Origin: Marinobacter adhaerens HP15
GTDB lineage: Bacteria > Pseudomonadota > Gammaproteobacteria > Pseudomonadales > Oleiphilaceae
Direction of reading: 5' to 3'
DNA: 64,000 bases
NCBI RefSeq assembly: GCF_000166295.1
Contig: NC_017506.1
Location: forward strand, 3,720,001-3,784,000
Within the stretch, counting starts at the first letter, position 1. Each line of letters starts with the position of its first letter. Both the position numbers and the translations under genes were made by a program. Positions 26,410-34,543 of this stretch are shown piece by piece. The notes under the pieces are model-generated. The model was not told where the DNA came from, searched no databases, and worked only from the letters and a program-made list of their open reading frames with translations.

Positions 26410-27637
26410 GACCTGGCTGAGGCCGGCACTGGCGACCGCCATCGCCGGCACACTGGCCGGCTGTGCCAGCGGACCAAAAGTGTATGATCGGGCCACATTG
26501 GCACCGGCCGAAACGTCGCTTGTAGCGAGCAAGCCCGAGGTTCTTCGGGCCGATTTCGAGAACCTGTTCGAGGAAGGACAACGAAACAAAGTCCTTAACC
26601 TTATGGAAATCGGGATCAAGGCCTATCGGGCAGGTTATCGACAGGAGGCGAAGAACACTCTGACCCAGGCCCGCCTGGAGATCGAGAATGTTTACGCTGA
26701 CTCCGACGCCGCCCGTAAGGCCCGCAGCATCTGGTATGAAGAAGCGGAAAAGGACTTCAAAGGCGAGCCTTACGAACGGGCTATGGTCTACCTGTATCTG
26801 GGCCTGATTTACCTGGAAGAAGGTGACTACGGTAATGCCCGTGCCAGCTTCCTGGCAGGATTGCTGCAGGACGCCTTTGCCGAAGAAGAACAGAACAGCG
26901 CCGATTTCGCGCTGTTGTTGTACCTGGCAGGCTGGTCGGCCATGCAGATGGGCAGCGACCAACTGGCGCGGGATCATTTTGACGAGCTGAAACTCTATCG
27001 GCCAGATGCGCCAATTCCCGAAGCCGACGACAACGCGCTTCTGATTGTGGAAACCGGCACCTCCCCACGGAAGCTCGGGGATGGCGTCGGCCACTATCAG
27101 TTGGTCTATCGCCGTGGCAAGAACTTCCAGGATGTCGCTGCCGAGGTCCGCAACGGTGAGGAATGGTCAGCCCTGTATCCCATGGAAGATATTTTCTTCC
27201 AGGCCTCCACTCGCGGTGGTCGGGCTATCGATCGGATTGTCGAGGGTCAGATCCAGTTCAAGGAAAACACCCGCGCCGTTGGCTCCACCCTCAGCAGTGT
27301 CAGCCAGGACAGCATGCTGGCCGGCTTCAGTAGCGCTGCCGGCGGCGCCGTCGGGGCCGGGTACGCTGCCATCAGCCTGATCAGCGTTGCGGCCGAAGGT
27401 ATGTCAGCGTCCGCCAATACCCGGGCCGACATCCGGTACTGGGCGGGACTGCCGGACACCATACACCTGTTACCGGTAACCGCCGCCGATGGCGATCCGG
27501 TCACTGTCCGTTTCCTGGATAAAAACGGTCAGCCTGTGCCAGGCCTTGCCGACAATACCGAATTCAAATTTGATGGTCGCGGGGCCGGCTTGGCCTTTGC
27601 CACGTCTCGCCGCCCGGATTCCGGAGGAAGCCAATGA
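26393..27637 (+). CDS. TPR-type lipoprotein of the LpoB operon
   Basis: A 414-residue lipoprotein with lipobox LAGC (Cys about 23) and a helical, TPR-like first half (repeats such as YERAMVYLYLGLIYLEEGDYGNA, shortened here: YLYLGLIYLEEGDYGNA). The second half has beta-rich sequence and a Gly/Ala-rich segment (about 300-330). It matches a conserved protein type that I recall beside LpoB-like and YcfL-like genes in other gammaproteobacteria. The start overlaps the upstream gene by 17 bp; a GTG at 26387 is an alternative. Likely periplasmic scaffold; function unknown. Confidence 0.8.
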   Translation: MWFTDKTWLRPALATAIAGTLAGCASGPKVYDRATLAPAETSLVASKPEVLRADFENLFEEGQRNKVLNLMEIGIKAYRAGYRQEAKNTLTQARLEIENVYADSDAARKARSIWYEEAEKDFKGEPYERAMVYLYLGLIYLEEGDYGNARASFLAGLLQDAFAEEEQNSADFALLLYLAGWSAMQMGSDQLARDHFDELKLYRPDAPIPEADDNALLIVETGTSPRKLGDGVGHYQLVYRRGKNFQDVAAEVRNGEEWSALYPMEDIFFQASTRGGRAIDRIVEGQIQFKENTRAVGSTLSSVSQDSMLAGFSSAAGGAVGAGYAAISLISVAAEGMSASANTRADIRYWAGLPDTIHLLPVTAADGDPVTVRFLDKNGQPVPGLADNTEFKFDGRGAGLAFATSRRPDSGGSQ

Positions 27638-28095
27638 ACAAACTGATTACTTCTCTTGCCATCGCTGCGACCTGCGTGGGTCTTCTTTCCGGGTGTGCCG
27701 GCAAATCCGCCAGCAGCACGGATCTGATCGAGCGCACGGCGCCAATCACCATGAACTCGGTGGCATTCACCGACTACAACCTGAAGCGCACCTGGAGCCG
27801 CGGGTTTGGCCAACTGGAGGACGGCGAACGCTATCGTCTGTCACTGGTCCAGCACGGCCAACGGCCAACGGCAACCGGAACCACAGAGGTGTACGTGGTT
27901 CTGCGCAACCACACAGATTACGATTACCGGATCGAAGCCCGCACCCAGTTCTTCGATCAGGACGGCGTACCCACCGATGTGAAACCGACCTGGCAGCGCT
28001 CGACCATCCCGGCCAACAGCATCGCCACCTATCGTGAACTGTCTACCAGCACGCAACCTTTGCAATACCGCGTGGAAGTCAGGGAGCTTAACTGA
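27634..28095 (+). CDS. YcfL-like lipoprotein (DUF1425)
   Basis: A 153-residue lipoprotein: lipobox LSGC (Cys about 21) and a small beta-sandwich domain (YVVLRNHTDYDYRIEART, FFDQDGV, IPANSIATYRE) typical of YcfL/DUF1425. E. coli ycfL lies directly beside lpoB, matching the pairing here. ATG 27634 overlaps the upstream stop (ATGA), so translation is coupled. Biochemical role unknown. Confidence 0.82.
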   Translation: MNKLITSLAIAATCVGLLSGCAGKSASSTDLIERTAPITMNSVAFTDYNLKRTWSRGFGQLEDGERYRLSLVQHGQRPTATGTTEVYVVLRNHTDYDYRIEARTQFFDQDGVPTDVKPTWQRSTIPANSIATYRELSTSTQPLQYRVEVRELN

Positions 28096-28913
28096 TGAAG
28101 CGATTTGCACTGGCACTCTGCGTGCCCTTGCTGGCGCCGGGTTTCGCCCTGGCAGCCGACCAGACCCATGAGGCTGCGCCGATGATGGCGCCGGCACAGA
28201 AGCCGTTGACTGATGAAGACCTGAAAGAAGATCGTTCGGCACCCCAGCGCACAGAAAGCGTGGACGTGATCCTCTCACGCTTCAAAGGTGCCTTCGGCGA
28301 ACAGCCACCCCGCATGGCCGTGTTCTGGAATCGCGCGTTTGACGACCAGGTCAGCGACTGGAGCAGCAACACCCGTGGCGTGGTATCAACACGAGCCTCT
28401 CTGAATGGGGAGGTGCCCGACGGCAACGTCAACCTCCAGGCACAGGGCCAGGCAGCAGCGCAGGGTGAATACCGCTCGAATCGTCAGACAGGCCCTGCCG
28501 GACCGGCGTTCGAACTCCAGAGTGGGCTTGTCAGCCAGATGGTTGAGGCCGGCGTCACGGTGGTGGATCGAGCGGCCATTATGCGTATTACCGATAACGC
28601 ACTGGAAACCGGTGAGTTCTCTCGCCTCTCCCCGGATCAGCGCCGGCTGGAAATGCGCGCACTGGGCGAACACGCGGACATGTTACTGGTGTTTCGAAAG
28701 CTTGCCAGCGACCGATTCGAAGTGCAGGTTCTGGACGTTCGCGACGGCAGTGTCCGTGTGATGTTGAGCTCCAATGGTGTTCCGCCCGAGAAAGCCGGGG
28801 GCCGCCAGTGGAAAGCCACCGATCGCGGATTCCAGAAAGTCGAGCAGACCGTTACTCTGGATGAAATCGGCCGGGAACTGGCGCTGCAGACACTGGCAAG
28901 GCTGTCTTCCTGA
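28095..28913 (+). CDS. Exported CsgG/FlgO-like protein, last gene of the lipoprotein operon
   Basis: A 272-residue exported protein with a signal peptide (about 1-20, ALA-A) but no lipobox. The middle (about 75-250) reads like the CsgG/FlgO/LpoB alpha/beta fold: PPRMAVFWNRAFDD, then GLVSQMVEAGVTVVDRAAIMR, EHADMLLVFRK and EVQVLDVRDGSVRV. The assignment is by pattern, not by search. Start ATG 28095 overlaps the upstream stop (TGATG). Its 3' end lies in a palindrome shared with the convergent acyltransferase gene. Confidence 0.75.
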   Translation: MKRFALALCVPLLAPGFALAADQTHEAAPMMAPAQKPLTDEDLKEDRSAPQRTESVDVILSRFKGAFGEQPPRMAVFWNRAFDDQVSDWSSNTRGVVSTRASLNGEVPDGNVNLQAQGQAAAQGEYRSNRQTGPAGPAFELQSGLVSQMVEAGVTVVDRAAIMRITDNALETGEFSRLSPDQRRLEMRALGEHADMLLVFRKLASDRFEVQVLDVRDGSVRVMLSSNGVPPEKAGGRQWKATDRGFQKVEQTVTLDEIGRELALQTLARLSS

Positions 28914-28927
28914 TTCAGGAAGACAGC
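28901..28927. terminator. 27-bp palindrome containing both stops of convergent genes
   Basis: GCTGTCTTCCTGA and its exact reverse complement TCAGGAAGACAGC are separated by one base. Each arm carries the stop codon of one gene, so both proteins end Leu-Ser-Ser. It can form a hairpin at the 3' end of each mRNA but has no T-run. Confidence 0.7.
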
Positions 28928-29808
28928 ATCCGGTCCAGCTTCTCATCCTTCTGGGTCCAGACTTCTCCGAGCCAATTCTTGACGTTCCGGCGGTGTTCTG
29001 CGTCGGATGAGTAATCGCGGCCCTTCAGATGGTCCGGGATATCAACCGTGCGGATTTCCATTTTCACTTCCTTGACCCGGCCACAGATGAAATCCCAGAA
29101 CGTGGGCGCCCCATCCGGATAGGCGATGGTCACGTCCACCAGGGTCTGAATCGAATCACCCATGGCATCAAGCACAAAGGCAGCACCGCCGGCCTTGGGT
29201 GTCAGCAGGTGCTTGTAAGGCGATTTCTGTTTGTCGTGTTTGGCCTGGGTAAAGCGGGTGCCTTCAACAAAGTTCATCACGCTCACCGGGGTATAGCGGA
29301 ACCTCTCACAGGCCTTGCGCGTTGAGCGAAGATCCTCACCTCGCTTCTCAGGGTGCTTGATCAGGTATTCACGGGTGTAGCGTTTCATGAAGGGGAAATC
29401 CAGCCCCCACCAGGCGAGACCGATCACCGGAACCCATATGAGCTGCTGCTTGAGGAAGAACTTGAGGAACGGCGCCCTGTGATTGAAAACCCGCTGCATG
29501 GCAAAAATATCCACCCAGCTCTGGTGATTGGCCAGCACCAGGTACCAGCTCTCACGCTTGAGTTTATCTGCGCCCTCCACATCCCATTTCGTACCATGGG
29601 TCAGCTTCATCCAGCAGGTATTGCACGCCACCCAGGCTTCGGCAATCCAGATAATGACTTTGGTGCACAGAACCCGGAAGCCGGTGATGGGGATAATGAG
29701 TTTCAGAATGGCCGGGATGTAGAGCAGGATGCACCAGAACAGGGTGTTGATTCCAAGCAGGATGGAATTGAGTACGCCGATCACGGGGGCGGGTAGAAAG
29801 CTGAGCAT
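28915..29808 (-). CDS. PlsC-family acyltransferase, YihG-like
   Basis: A 297-residue membrane acyltransferase. N-terminal hydrophobic segments (about 5-55) precede the catalytic NHQSWVD (HX4D) motif and the acceptor-site motif VEGTRFT. The overall layout, including the KHLLTPKAGG segment, is that of E. coli YihG-type enzymes, a branch of lysophosphatidate acyltransferases acting at the inner membrane. It would acylate lysophospholipid precursors or adjust membrane lipid composition. Monocistronic; convergent with the lipoprotein operon. Confidence 0.9.
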   Translation of the reverse strand: MLSFLPAPVIGVLNSILLGINTLFWCILLYIPAILKLIIPITGFRVLCTKVIIWIAEAWVACNTCWMKLTHGTKWDVEGADKLKRESWYLVLANHQSWVDIFAMQRVFNHRAPFLKFFLKQQLIWVPVIGLAWWGLDFPFMKRYTREYLIKHPEKRGEDLRSTRKACERFRYTPVSVMNFVEGTRFTQAKHDKQKSPYKHLLTPKAGGAAFVLDAMGDSIQTLVDVTIAYPDGAPTFWDFICGRVKEVKMEIRTVDIPDHLKGRDYSSDAEHRRNVKNWLGEVWTQKDEKLDRMLSS

Positions 29809-30033
29809 GGCGATCCTGTTTTTCTGGTTGTTCTTTCCAAATGGGGTCCAATGATAGCAACCACAGACCTCATTGGGCAGTGGCCTGAAGTGACCGGTTT
29901 GCCAACCGGTTTGGACACTTCTGCCATGGCCCCGAAGGGTGCATTTGCCCTATTCTTGCCACAGCCTGCGGGTTCGGGCGTTAGCACGTTGTGTTCGTCA
30001 TCATTCTGAATCTTTGCTTTTACGGATAGTCCC

Positions 30034-31185
30034 ATGCCCAATCTTTTCAAATCAGCCGCTGATCGCGCAGCGGGCGTTACCCGCCAGACAGCCCTGTACG
30101 CAGGCAACGCCTTTGACCGGGTTTTCCGGGCCGCCAGCCTGGTTCAGGCCGGGCAGGCTCCGTTTGAAACCCTCTACACCGACGGTCTGGTCAGTCTGCG
30201 TTACTACCCGCCACTGGCCGAGGATTTTATCGAGCTGGACGGGGAGACCATCGCGGTTGAGCGAAAAGCGCACAGGACACCCATTGTGATCGTACCGCCC
30301 CTGGCGGTGAACATGCTCATCTATGACTTGTTTCCCCAGCGCAGTCTGGTGCGGTTTCTGCGGGCCAAGGGGTTCGAGGTCTATCTGATCGACTGGGGCA
30401 CGCCAACACGGGAACACAGCCACTACAACCTGCATACCTATGTGGCCGAATTGTTGCCGGCCTATCTGAACCGGGTGCGGGAACACAGCGGTGAGCAGGA
30501 GCTGTCGCTGCATGGCTGGAGCATGGGCGGCATGTTCACGCTGTTCTATTCCGCGCTCAGTAATGACCAACATGTGCGCAATGCCATCGTGCTGGGCTCG
30601 CCGATCGACAGTCACGCGTCGGGAATTCTGGGGCTTGTGAATCAGCGTATGGCGGATGTGGCCGGATTTGTCCGGGAACGGACCGGCTTCCGCCTTCACG
30701 ATGTCAAACCCCATTGGTTTCACACTCCGGGCTGGGCCAACACCATCGGGTTCAAGCTGACGAATCCGATTGCCAGCGTGATGAGTTACTGGGAGCTGAT
30801 CATCCGGCTGGGTGACCGGGAGTTTGTCACCAACCACGCCACGACGTCGGCGTTTCTGGACCGCATGGTGGCCTATCCCGGTGGGATCATTCAGGACACG
30901 GTGGTTCGGGTATGGATCGACAACCAGCTGTCCAAAGGTGAGATCCAGATCGGCGAAGATATCGCCAGGCTGGACAATGTGAGTGCCAACTTACTGGCCA
31001 TTGCCGGAGGCGACGATACGCTCGTGACGCCCGGTGCCGCCAAGCGGGTGATGGATCATGTGAGTTCTACGGACAAGACGTTCCGGGTTGTGCCGGGTGG
31101 GCACATGGGCATCCTTGCCGGGAGCAAGGCGCCTCGTCAGAGTTGGCTGGAGTTGGCGGAGTGGCTGGCTGTTCGGTCGGACTGA
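30034..31185 (+). CDS. PhaC-like alpha/beta hydrolase with Ser nucleophile
   Basis: A 383-residue protein with the fold and length of class III PHA synthase PhaC (conserved VYLIDWGTP, YVAELLPAYLNRVRE). The nucleophile elbow is HGWSMGG with Ser163 where true synthases have Cys (G-x-C-x-G). A catalytic Asp (GGDDTLVTP) and His (GGHMGILAG) are present. The Ser suggests a hydrolase/esterase role or loss of polymerase activity rather than normal PHA synthesis; a phaE partner is absent. Start ATG 30034. Confidence 0.85.
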   Translation: MPNLFKSAADRAAGVTRQTALYAGNAFDRVFRAASLVQAGQAPFETLYTDGLVSLRYYPPLAEDFIELDGETIAVERKAHRTPIVIVPPLAVNMLIYDLFPQRSLVRFLRAKGFEVYLIDWGTPTREHSHYNLHTYVAELLPAYLNRVREHSGEQELSLHGWSMGGMFTLFYSALSNDQHVRNAIVLGSPIDSHASGILGLVNQRMADVAGFVRERTGFRLHDVKPHWFHTPGWANTIGFKLTNPIASVMSYWELIIRLGDREFVTNHATTSAFLDRMVAYPGGIIQDTVVRVWIDNQLSKGEIQIGEDIARLDNVSANLLAIAGGDDTLVTPGAAKRVMDHVSSTDKTFRVVPGGHMGILAGSKAPRQSWLELAEWLAVRSD

Positions 31186-31207
31186 TTGTCTTGCTTTGGA
31201 GTTTGCC

Positions 31208-31323
31208 GGCAGATGTCGGGGAGGGCTTTCCAAAACACGCTCCTTGCGGCACGTCCATGTGACGCTTGACTGTCGCCATCCATGGCGACAGACAGTTTTG
31301 GAAAGCCCTCCCCGACACCTGCC
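31208..31323 (-). repeat. Intergenic palindromic element, copy B (twin ANGGA hairpins)
   Basis: Outer arms of 29 bp (31208-31236, 31295-31323) pair with one mismatch. The 58-bp core is identical to copy C: a small hairpin with loop TCCA, the CGCTTG linker and a 9-bp stem (31270-31291) with loop TCCA. On the minus strand both loops read ATGGA. It lies between convergent genes and, on the minus strand, downstream of the HAD gene. Confidence 0.95.
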
Positions 31324-31333
31324 TTCGCTGACA

Positions 31334-32005
31334 TCAGAGGTTCTTCAGTGTTAACTCCAACTCTGAAAGACTGCTGATCACTGCTGAGGGCTGAATCCCC
31401 CAGTCTTCAAAAACCTTATCCGGATCTCTCTGTACCCAGATTGCGAGTAATCCCGCAGCTCGGGCACCAATGACATCCCAGGCATTGCTGGACACAAGGC
31501 AAAGCGGCTTTTCCCAGGCACCAGTGGCTCGCCGGACGTAGGTATAAACGGCAGGGTCAGGTTTGAAGGTTTTAATGTCATCCACCGAAACCAGGCCCTT
31601 GAACTGCTCCAGCAGATCGTTGTGTCCCAGGACCTTTTCCAGCGCCGGATAACTTCCATTGGAAAACGCGAACAGCGGATACTGCCCTTTCAGTGTTTTC
31701 AGTGCCGGCAAGGCATCATCGAACGCAGGCAAAGACAGGTAAGCCGCCATCAGGGCGTTTTCGCGTTCTTCGGACAGGGTCAGTTTGTGGGTTGCCATGG
31801 CGTAGCGCAGGGCTTGGCGGGTGCAGACACCGAAATCTTCGTAGACTTTCATCAGGCCCTTGCGAAACGAGAACTCCAGCTGTTTCTCCCGCCACAACGC
31901 GGCTACGCCCTCTGCCCTGTCACCAGCGTCTTCCGCCAGCAGGCGGGACATGCCCATGGGGTCAACCAGGGTTCCGTAGACGTCGAAAGCGAGAGTCATG
32001 CTCAT
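31334..32005 (-). CDS. Type II haloacid dehalogenase (HAD superfamily)
   Basis: A 223-residue HAD enzyme. Motif I is FDVYGTLVD with the nucleophile Asp8, motif II FSNGS, motif III the Lys of FKPDP, and motif IV SSNAWDVIGA, which is typical of L-2-haloacid dehalogenases that hydrolyse 2-haloalkanoates to 2-hydroxyalkanoates. General HAD phosphatase activity cannot be excluded. ATG 32005 has GGAG eight bases upstream. Palindromic element B follows its stop. Confidence 0.88.
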   Translation of the reverse strand: MSMTLAFDVYGTLVDPMGMSRLLAEDAGDRAEGVAALWREKQLEFSFRKGLMKVYEDFGVCTRQALRYAMATHKLTLSEERENALMAAYLSLPAFDDALPALKTLKGQYPLFAFSNGSYPALEKVLGHNDLLEQFKGLVSVDDIKTFKPDPAVYTYVRRATGAWEKPLCLVSSNAWDVIGARAAGLLAIWVQRDPDKVFEDWGIQPSAVISSLSELELTLKNL

Positions 32006-32138
32006 CAGTGGGGCTCCTCATCCGGAAGGCGGTTCGGGGTCGTATACTGAAGTCACAGTATCGGGATTTGAACGATCACTCAACACAGTCACCAATGACG
32101 ACGGTTCAAGCGAAAGGAGCGAATCTCACTCGCCGGCT

Positions 32139-33362
32139 ATGATTATCCTCAGGAATTTGCTCGTTTTACTGGTGCTGGGCACGACCGCCGCCTGCGCCAC
32201 CAGCACGCAACTCTACACGCCAGGGCCATCAACATTAGGGGCCGAACCGGTTACTGATTTCGACCGCTATGTGGCATCGGTCAAAACCTACGTCGATACC
32301 AATCTGGTGCCGGTGGAAGGGTTTGAACGGGAACAGCAGGTATTGTGGAACCTGCCATACAGGCTGTCGCCGGCCGCCGATTGCAACTCCGGAGATCGCA
32401 CCGGGCTGTTGCTGGTGCATGGCCTGAGCGATTCGCCCTTTGTGTTCCGGGATCTGGCTCGTTACCTGGCGGATCAGTGCGTTGAAGTCCGAACCCTGTT
32501 GCTGCAGGGACACGGCACCCGTCCCGGCGATATGGTGACGGCCAGCGCCGACGTTTGGCGCGATCAGGTACGTAATCACTTCGTCGCCTTGTCGCAGGAT
32601 GTGGACCGGGCATTCATTGGCGGCTTTTCACTGGGCGGGGCCCTGGCCACGGATTACGCTCTCTCGGAGACGGGGCCAAGACCGGCGGGCCTGATTGCAG
32701 TCGCGCCCGCCTGGCAACTCAACGGCCTTCGGGATTACCTCTGGCTGGCGCCCATTGCCGACGTCTTTGGTGATTTCGTGGAAAAAGAGCCCGAGCTGAA
32801 TCCGGTGAAGTACGAGTCATTTTCCTTTAATGCCGGCAGCCAGATCGGCGATGTCATCTCGGCGGCGCAAAGCCGGATAATCCAGAAGGAAAGCCTCGAT
32901 ATACCCCTGTTCCTGGCCGCCACTGAGGCCGACTCGGTGATCAATCTCGAGTATCTGGTCACGCAGTTCCGGGAGCGGTTTAGCAATCCAGGAAATGCCA
33001 TGATGATCTTTCGGGATACCCGTAAACCCTGGCCGGTCGCGCAGGCCGGTGAGCGCATCCGTTTCCTGAACAGTTATCTGCCTGACGCCAATATCCTGGA
33101 ATTCTCTCACCAGTCCCTGCTGATTGCGCCGGACAACGAGCTCTACGGCCTGGGCGCGCCGCTGCAACGGTGCCTGGAACCCAACAACATTTCCCTCGAG
33201 GATTGCCGGCAGTTGTCAGAAAAAGATCTATGGTTCAGCGCCTGGCACGATACAGAGCGGCCCGTGTTTACCAGCCGGCTGACCTACAACCCCTGGTTTG
33301 ATGATCTTGCTCAGGCCATCGGGTCCTTCATCAAGGAAAGCGAGTACACCAAGGTGCCGTAG
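32139..33362 (+). CDS. Exported alpha/beta hydrolase, probable lipoprotein
   Basis: Encodes 407 residues from ATG 32139, which gives a hydrophobic signal ending near TTAAC, a poor but possible lipobox. The alpha/beta hydrolase domain shows LLLVHGLSDSP (oxyanion region), GFSLGGALA with nucleophile Ser, and an acid Asp/Glu near LAATEADSV; the His is probably in FSHQSLLI. Such proteins act as envelope carboxylesterases or lipases. The frame is open upstream, but the ribosome site is not clear there. Followed at 34 bp by a LysR gene. Confidence 0.82.
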   Translation: MIILRNLLVLLVLGTTAACATSTQLYTPGPSTLGAEPVTDFDRYVASVKTYVDTNLVPVEGFEREQQVLWNLPYRLSPAADCNSGDRTGLLLVHGLSDSPFVFRDLARYLADQCVEVRTLLLQGHGTRPGDMVTASADVWRDQVRNHFVALSQDVDRAFIGGFSLGGALATDYALSETGPRPAGLIAVAPAWQLNGLRDYLWLAPIADVFGDFVEKEPELNPVKYESFSFNAGSQIGDVISAAQSRIIQKESLDIPLFLAATEADSVINLEYLVTQFRERFSNPGNAMMIFRDTRKPWPVAQAGERIRFLNSYLPDANILEFSHQSLLIAPDNELYGLGAPLQRCLEPNNISLEDCRQLSEKDLWFSAWHDTERPVFTSRLTYNPWFDDLAQAIGSFIKESEYTKVP

Positions 33363-33395
33363 CGCCACCGGGGGCATCGGGTTACACTGCCATTC

Positions 33396-34307
33396 ATGAA
33401 CCCGATTGATACATTCAACCTGGATTTCCGGGCCCTGAGTACGTTCCTGGCGGTGCTTGATGAAGGCAGCGTGTCCCGTGCTGCGGTGCGGCTGGGTGTT
33501 ACCCAGTCGGCGGTGAGCCATACGTTGGAGCGTCTGCGCCAGGCTTTAGGTGACCCCCTGTTCGTGAAGTCCGGGCGAGGCATTGTGCCAACCCGCTACG
33601 CGCTGCAGGCGGGGCCGCATATTCGCCAGATTCTGGATGACCTGCAGTCGCTGTCCTCAGGCCCCCCTTTCAGCCCCGCCACGGCCGAGTTTACGTTCAC
33701 GATTGCTGCCAATGACTACCAGCGGGACCTGCTTTTGCCCGGCCTGGTGCGTACCTTGCGGCAGGAAGCTCCGGGCATCAGCCTTCAGGTGATTCCATCT
33801 GGCATTCCCCGGGCAGACCTGTTGCGGAAGGATGTCTGTGATCTTGTCATTTCTCCGCACGCGCCGGAGGCGACGGACATTATGCAGCGGGGCCTGATGG
33901 CCGATCGGATGGTGGTGTTCTACGATCCCGACTACCGCAAACCGCCTGCAGATCTGCCGGAATACCTGAAGGCGGACCACATTGCCCTGCTGTTTGCCAC
34001 TGGCGAGAAGCCAACGGTGGAGACCGCCATGGATACCCGTGGCCTGGTTCGCCGCAATGTGGTGACGGTTTCCAATTTTTCCGGCCTGCCGGAGTTCCTG
34101 CGAGGCACGGATATGCTTGCCACGGCGCCGGAGGGAATGAGCAAACACTTACTCCGCGACTTCGCCTGGGTGCCTCTGCCCTTTGATTTCAAACCCTTCA
34201 CCCTGCTGATGTTGTGGCATCGCCGCAATCAGAACGATCCTGCTCACAAATGGCTGCGGAATCAGGTGAATGCTGTTGCCGCTACGCTTAATGGTCTGAA
34301 AAGTTAA
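33396..34307 (+). CDS. LysR-family transcriptional regulator
   Basis: A 303-residue LysR protein: N-terminal helix-turn-helix (about 10-65, GSVSRAAVRLGVTQSAVSHTLERLRQ split here as SVSRAAVRLGVTQSAVSH) and a two-lobed effector domain (about 90-300) of the NodD/PnbR-like type. Effector unknown. It follows the hydrolase on the same strand and precedes an exporter gene on the same strand with palindromic element C between, so it could control either neighbour. Confidence 0.9.
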   Translation: MNPIDTFNLDFRALSTFLAVLDEGSVSRAAVRLGVTQSAVSHTLERLRQALGDPLFVKSGRGIVPTRYALQAGPHIRQILDDLQSLSSGPPFSPATAEFTFTIAANDYQRDLLLPGLVRTLRQEAPGISLQVIPSGIPRADLLRKDVCDLVISPHAPEATDIMQRGLMADRMVVFYDPDYRKPPADLPEYLKADHIALLFATGEKPTVETAMDTRGLVRRNVVTVSNFSGLPEFLRGTDMLATAPEGMSKHLLRDFAWVPLPFDFKPFTLLMLWHRRNQNDPAHKWLRNQVNAVAATLNGLKS

Positions 34308-34396
34308 TCAATTAGTTTTGCTCATAGGTTGTATGAGCCTTCTTGCCGTTATCTTCCCTCTGCTTCTGCCCTAGACTGCGTTTACTCCCCTGTCGA

Positions 34397-34506
34397 CCGG
34401 GTCGGGTAGGGCTCTCCAAAACACGCTCCTTGCGGCACGTCCATGTGACGCTTGACTGTCGCCATCCATGGCGACAGACAGTTTTGGAGAGCCCTACCCG
34501 ACCCGG
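34397..34506 (-). repeat. Intergenic palindromic element, copy C (twin ANGGA hairpins)
   Basis: Perfect 26-bp outer arms at 34397-34422 and 34481-34506. The core equals that of copy B base for base, while the arms differ from B at several positions with matching changes on both sides. Minus-strand loops read ATGGA twice. It sits between LysR and the Bcr/CflA gene, both on the plus strand. Confidence 0.95.
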
Positions 34507-34543
34507 CCTGTCGGACTTTTTGAGATAACGCATCAGGAAAACC

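Noticed and set aside
34343..34528. Short frame encoding a peptide like one seen at 31088-31354 and 38329-38574
   Set aside because: The shared peptide is only the translation of the palindromic core; no ribosome site, and frames differ at the ends. It is a non-coding repeat.
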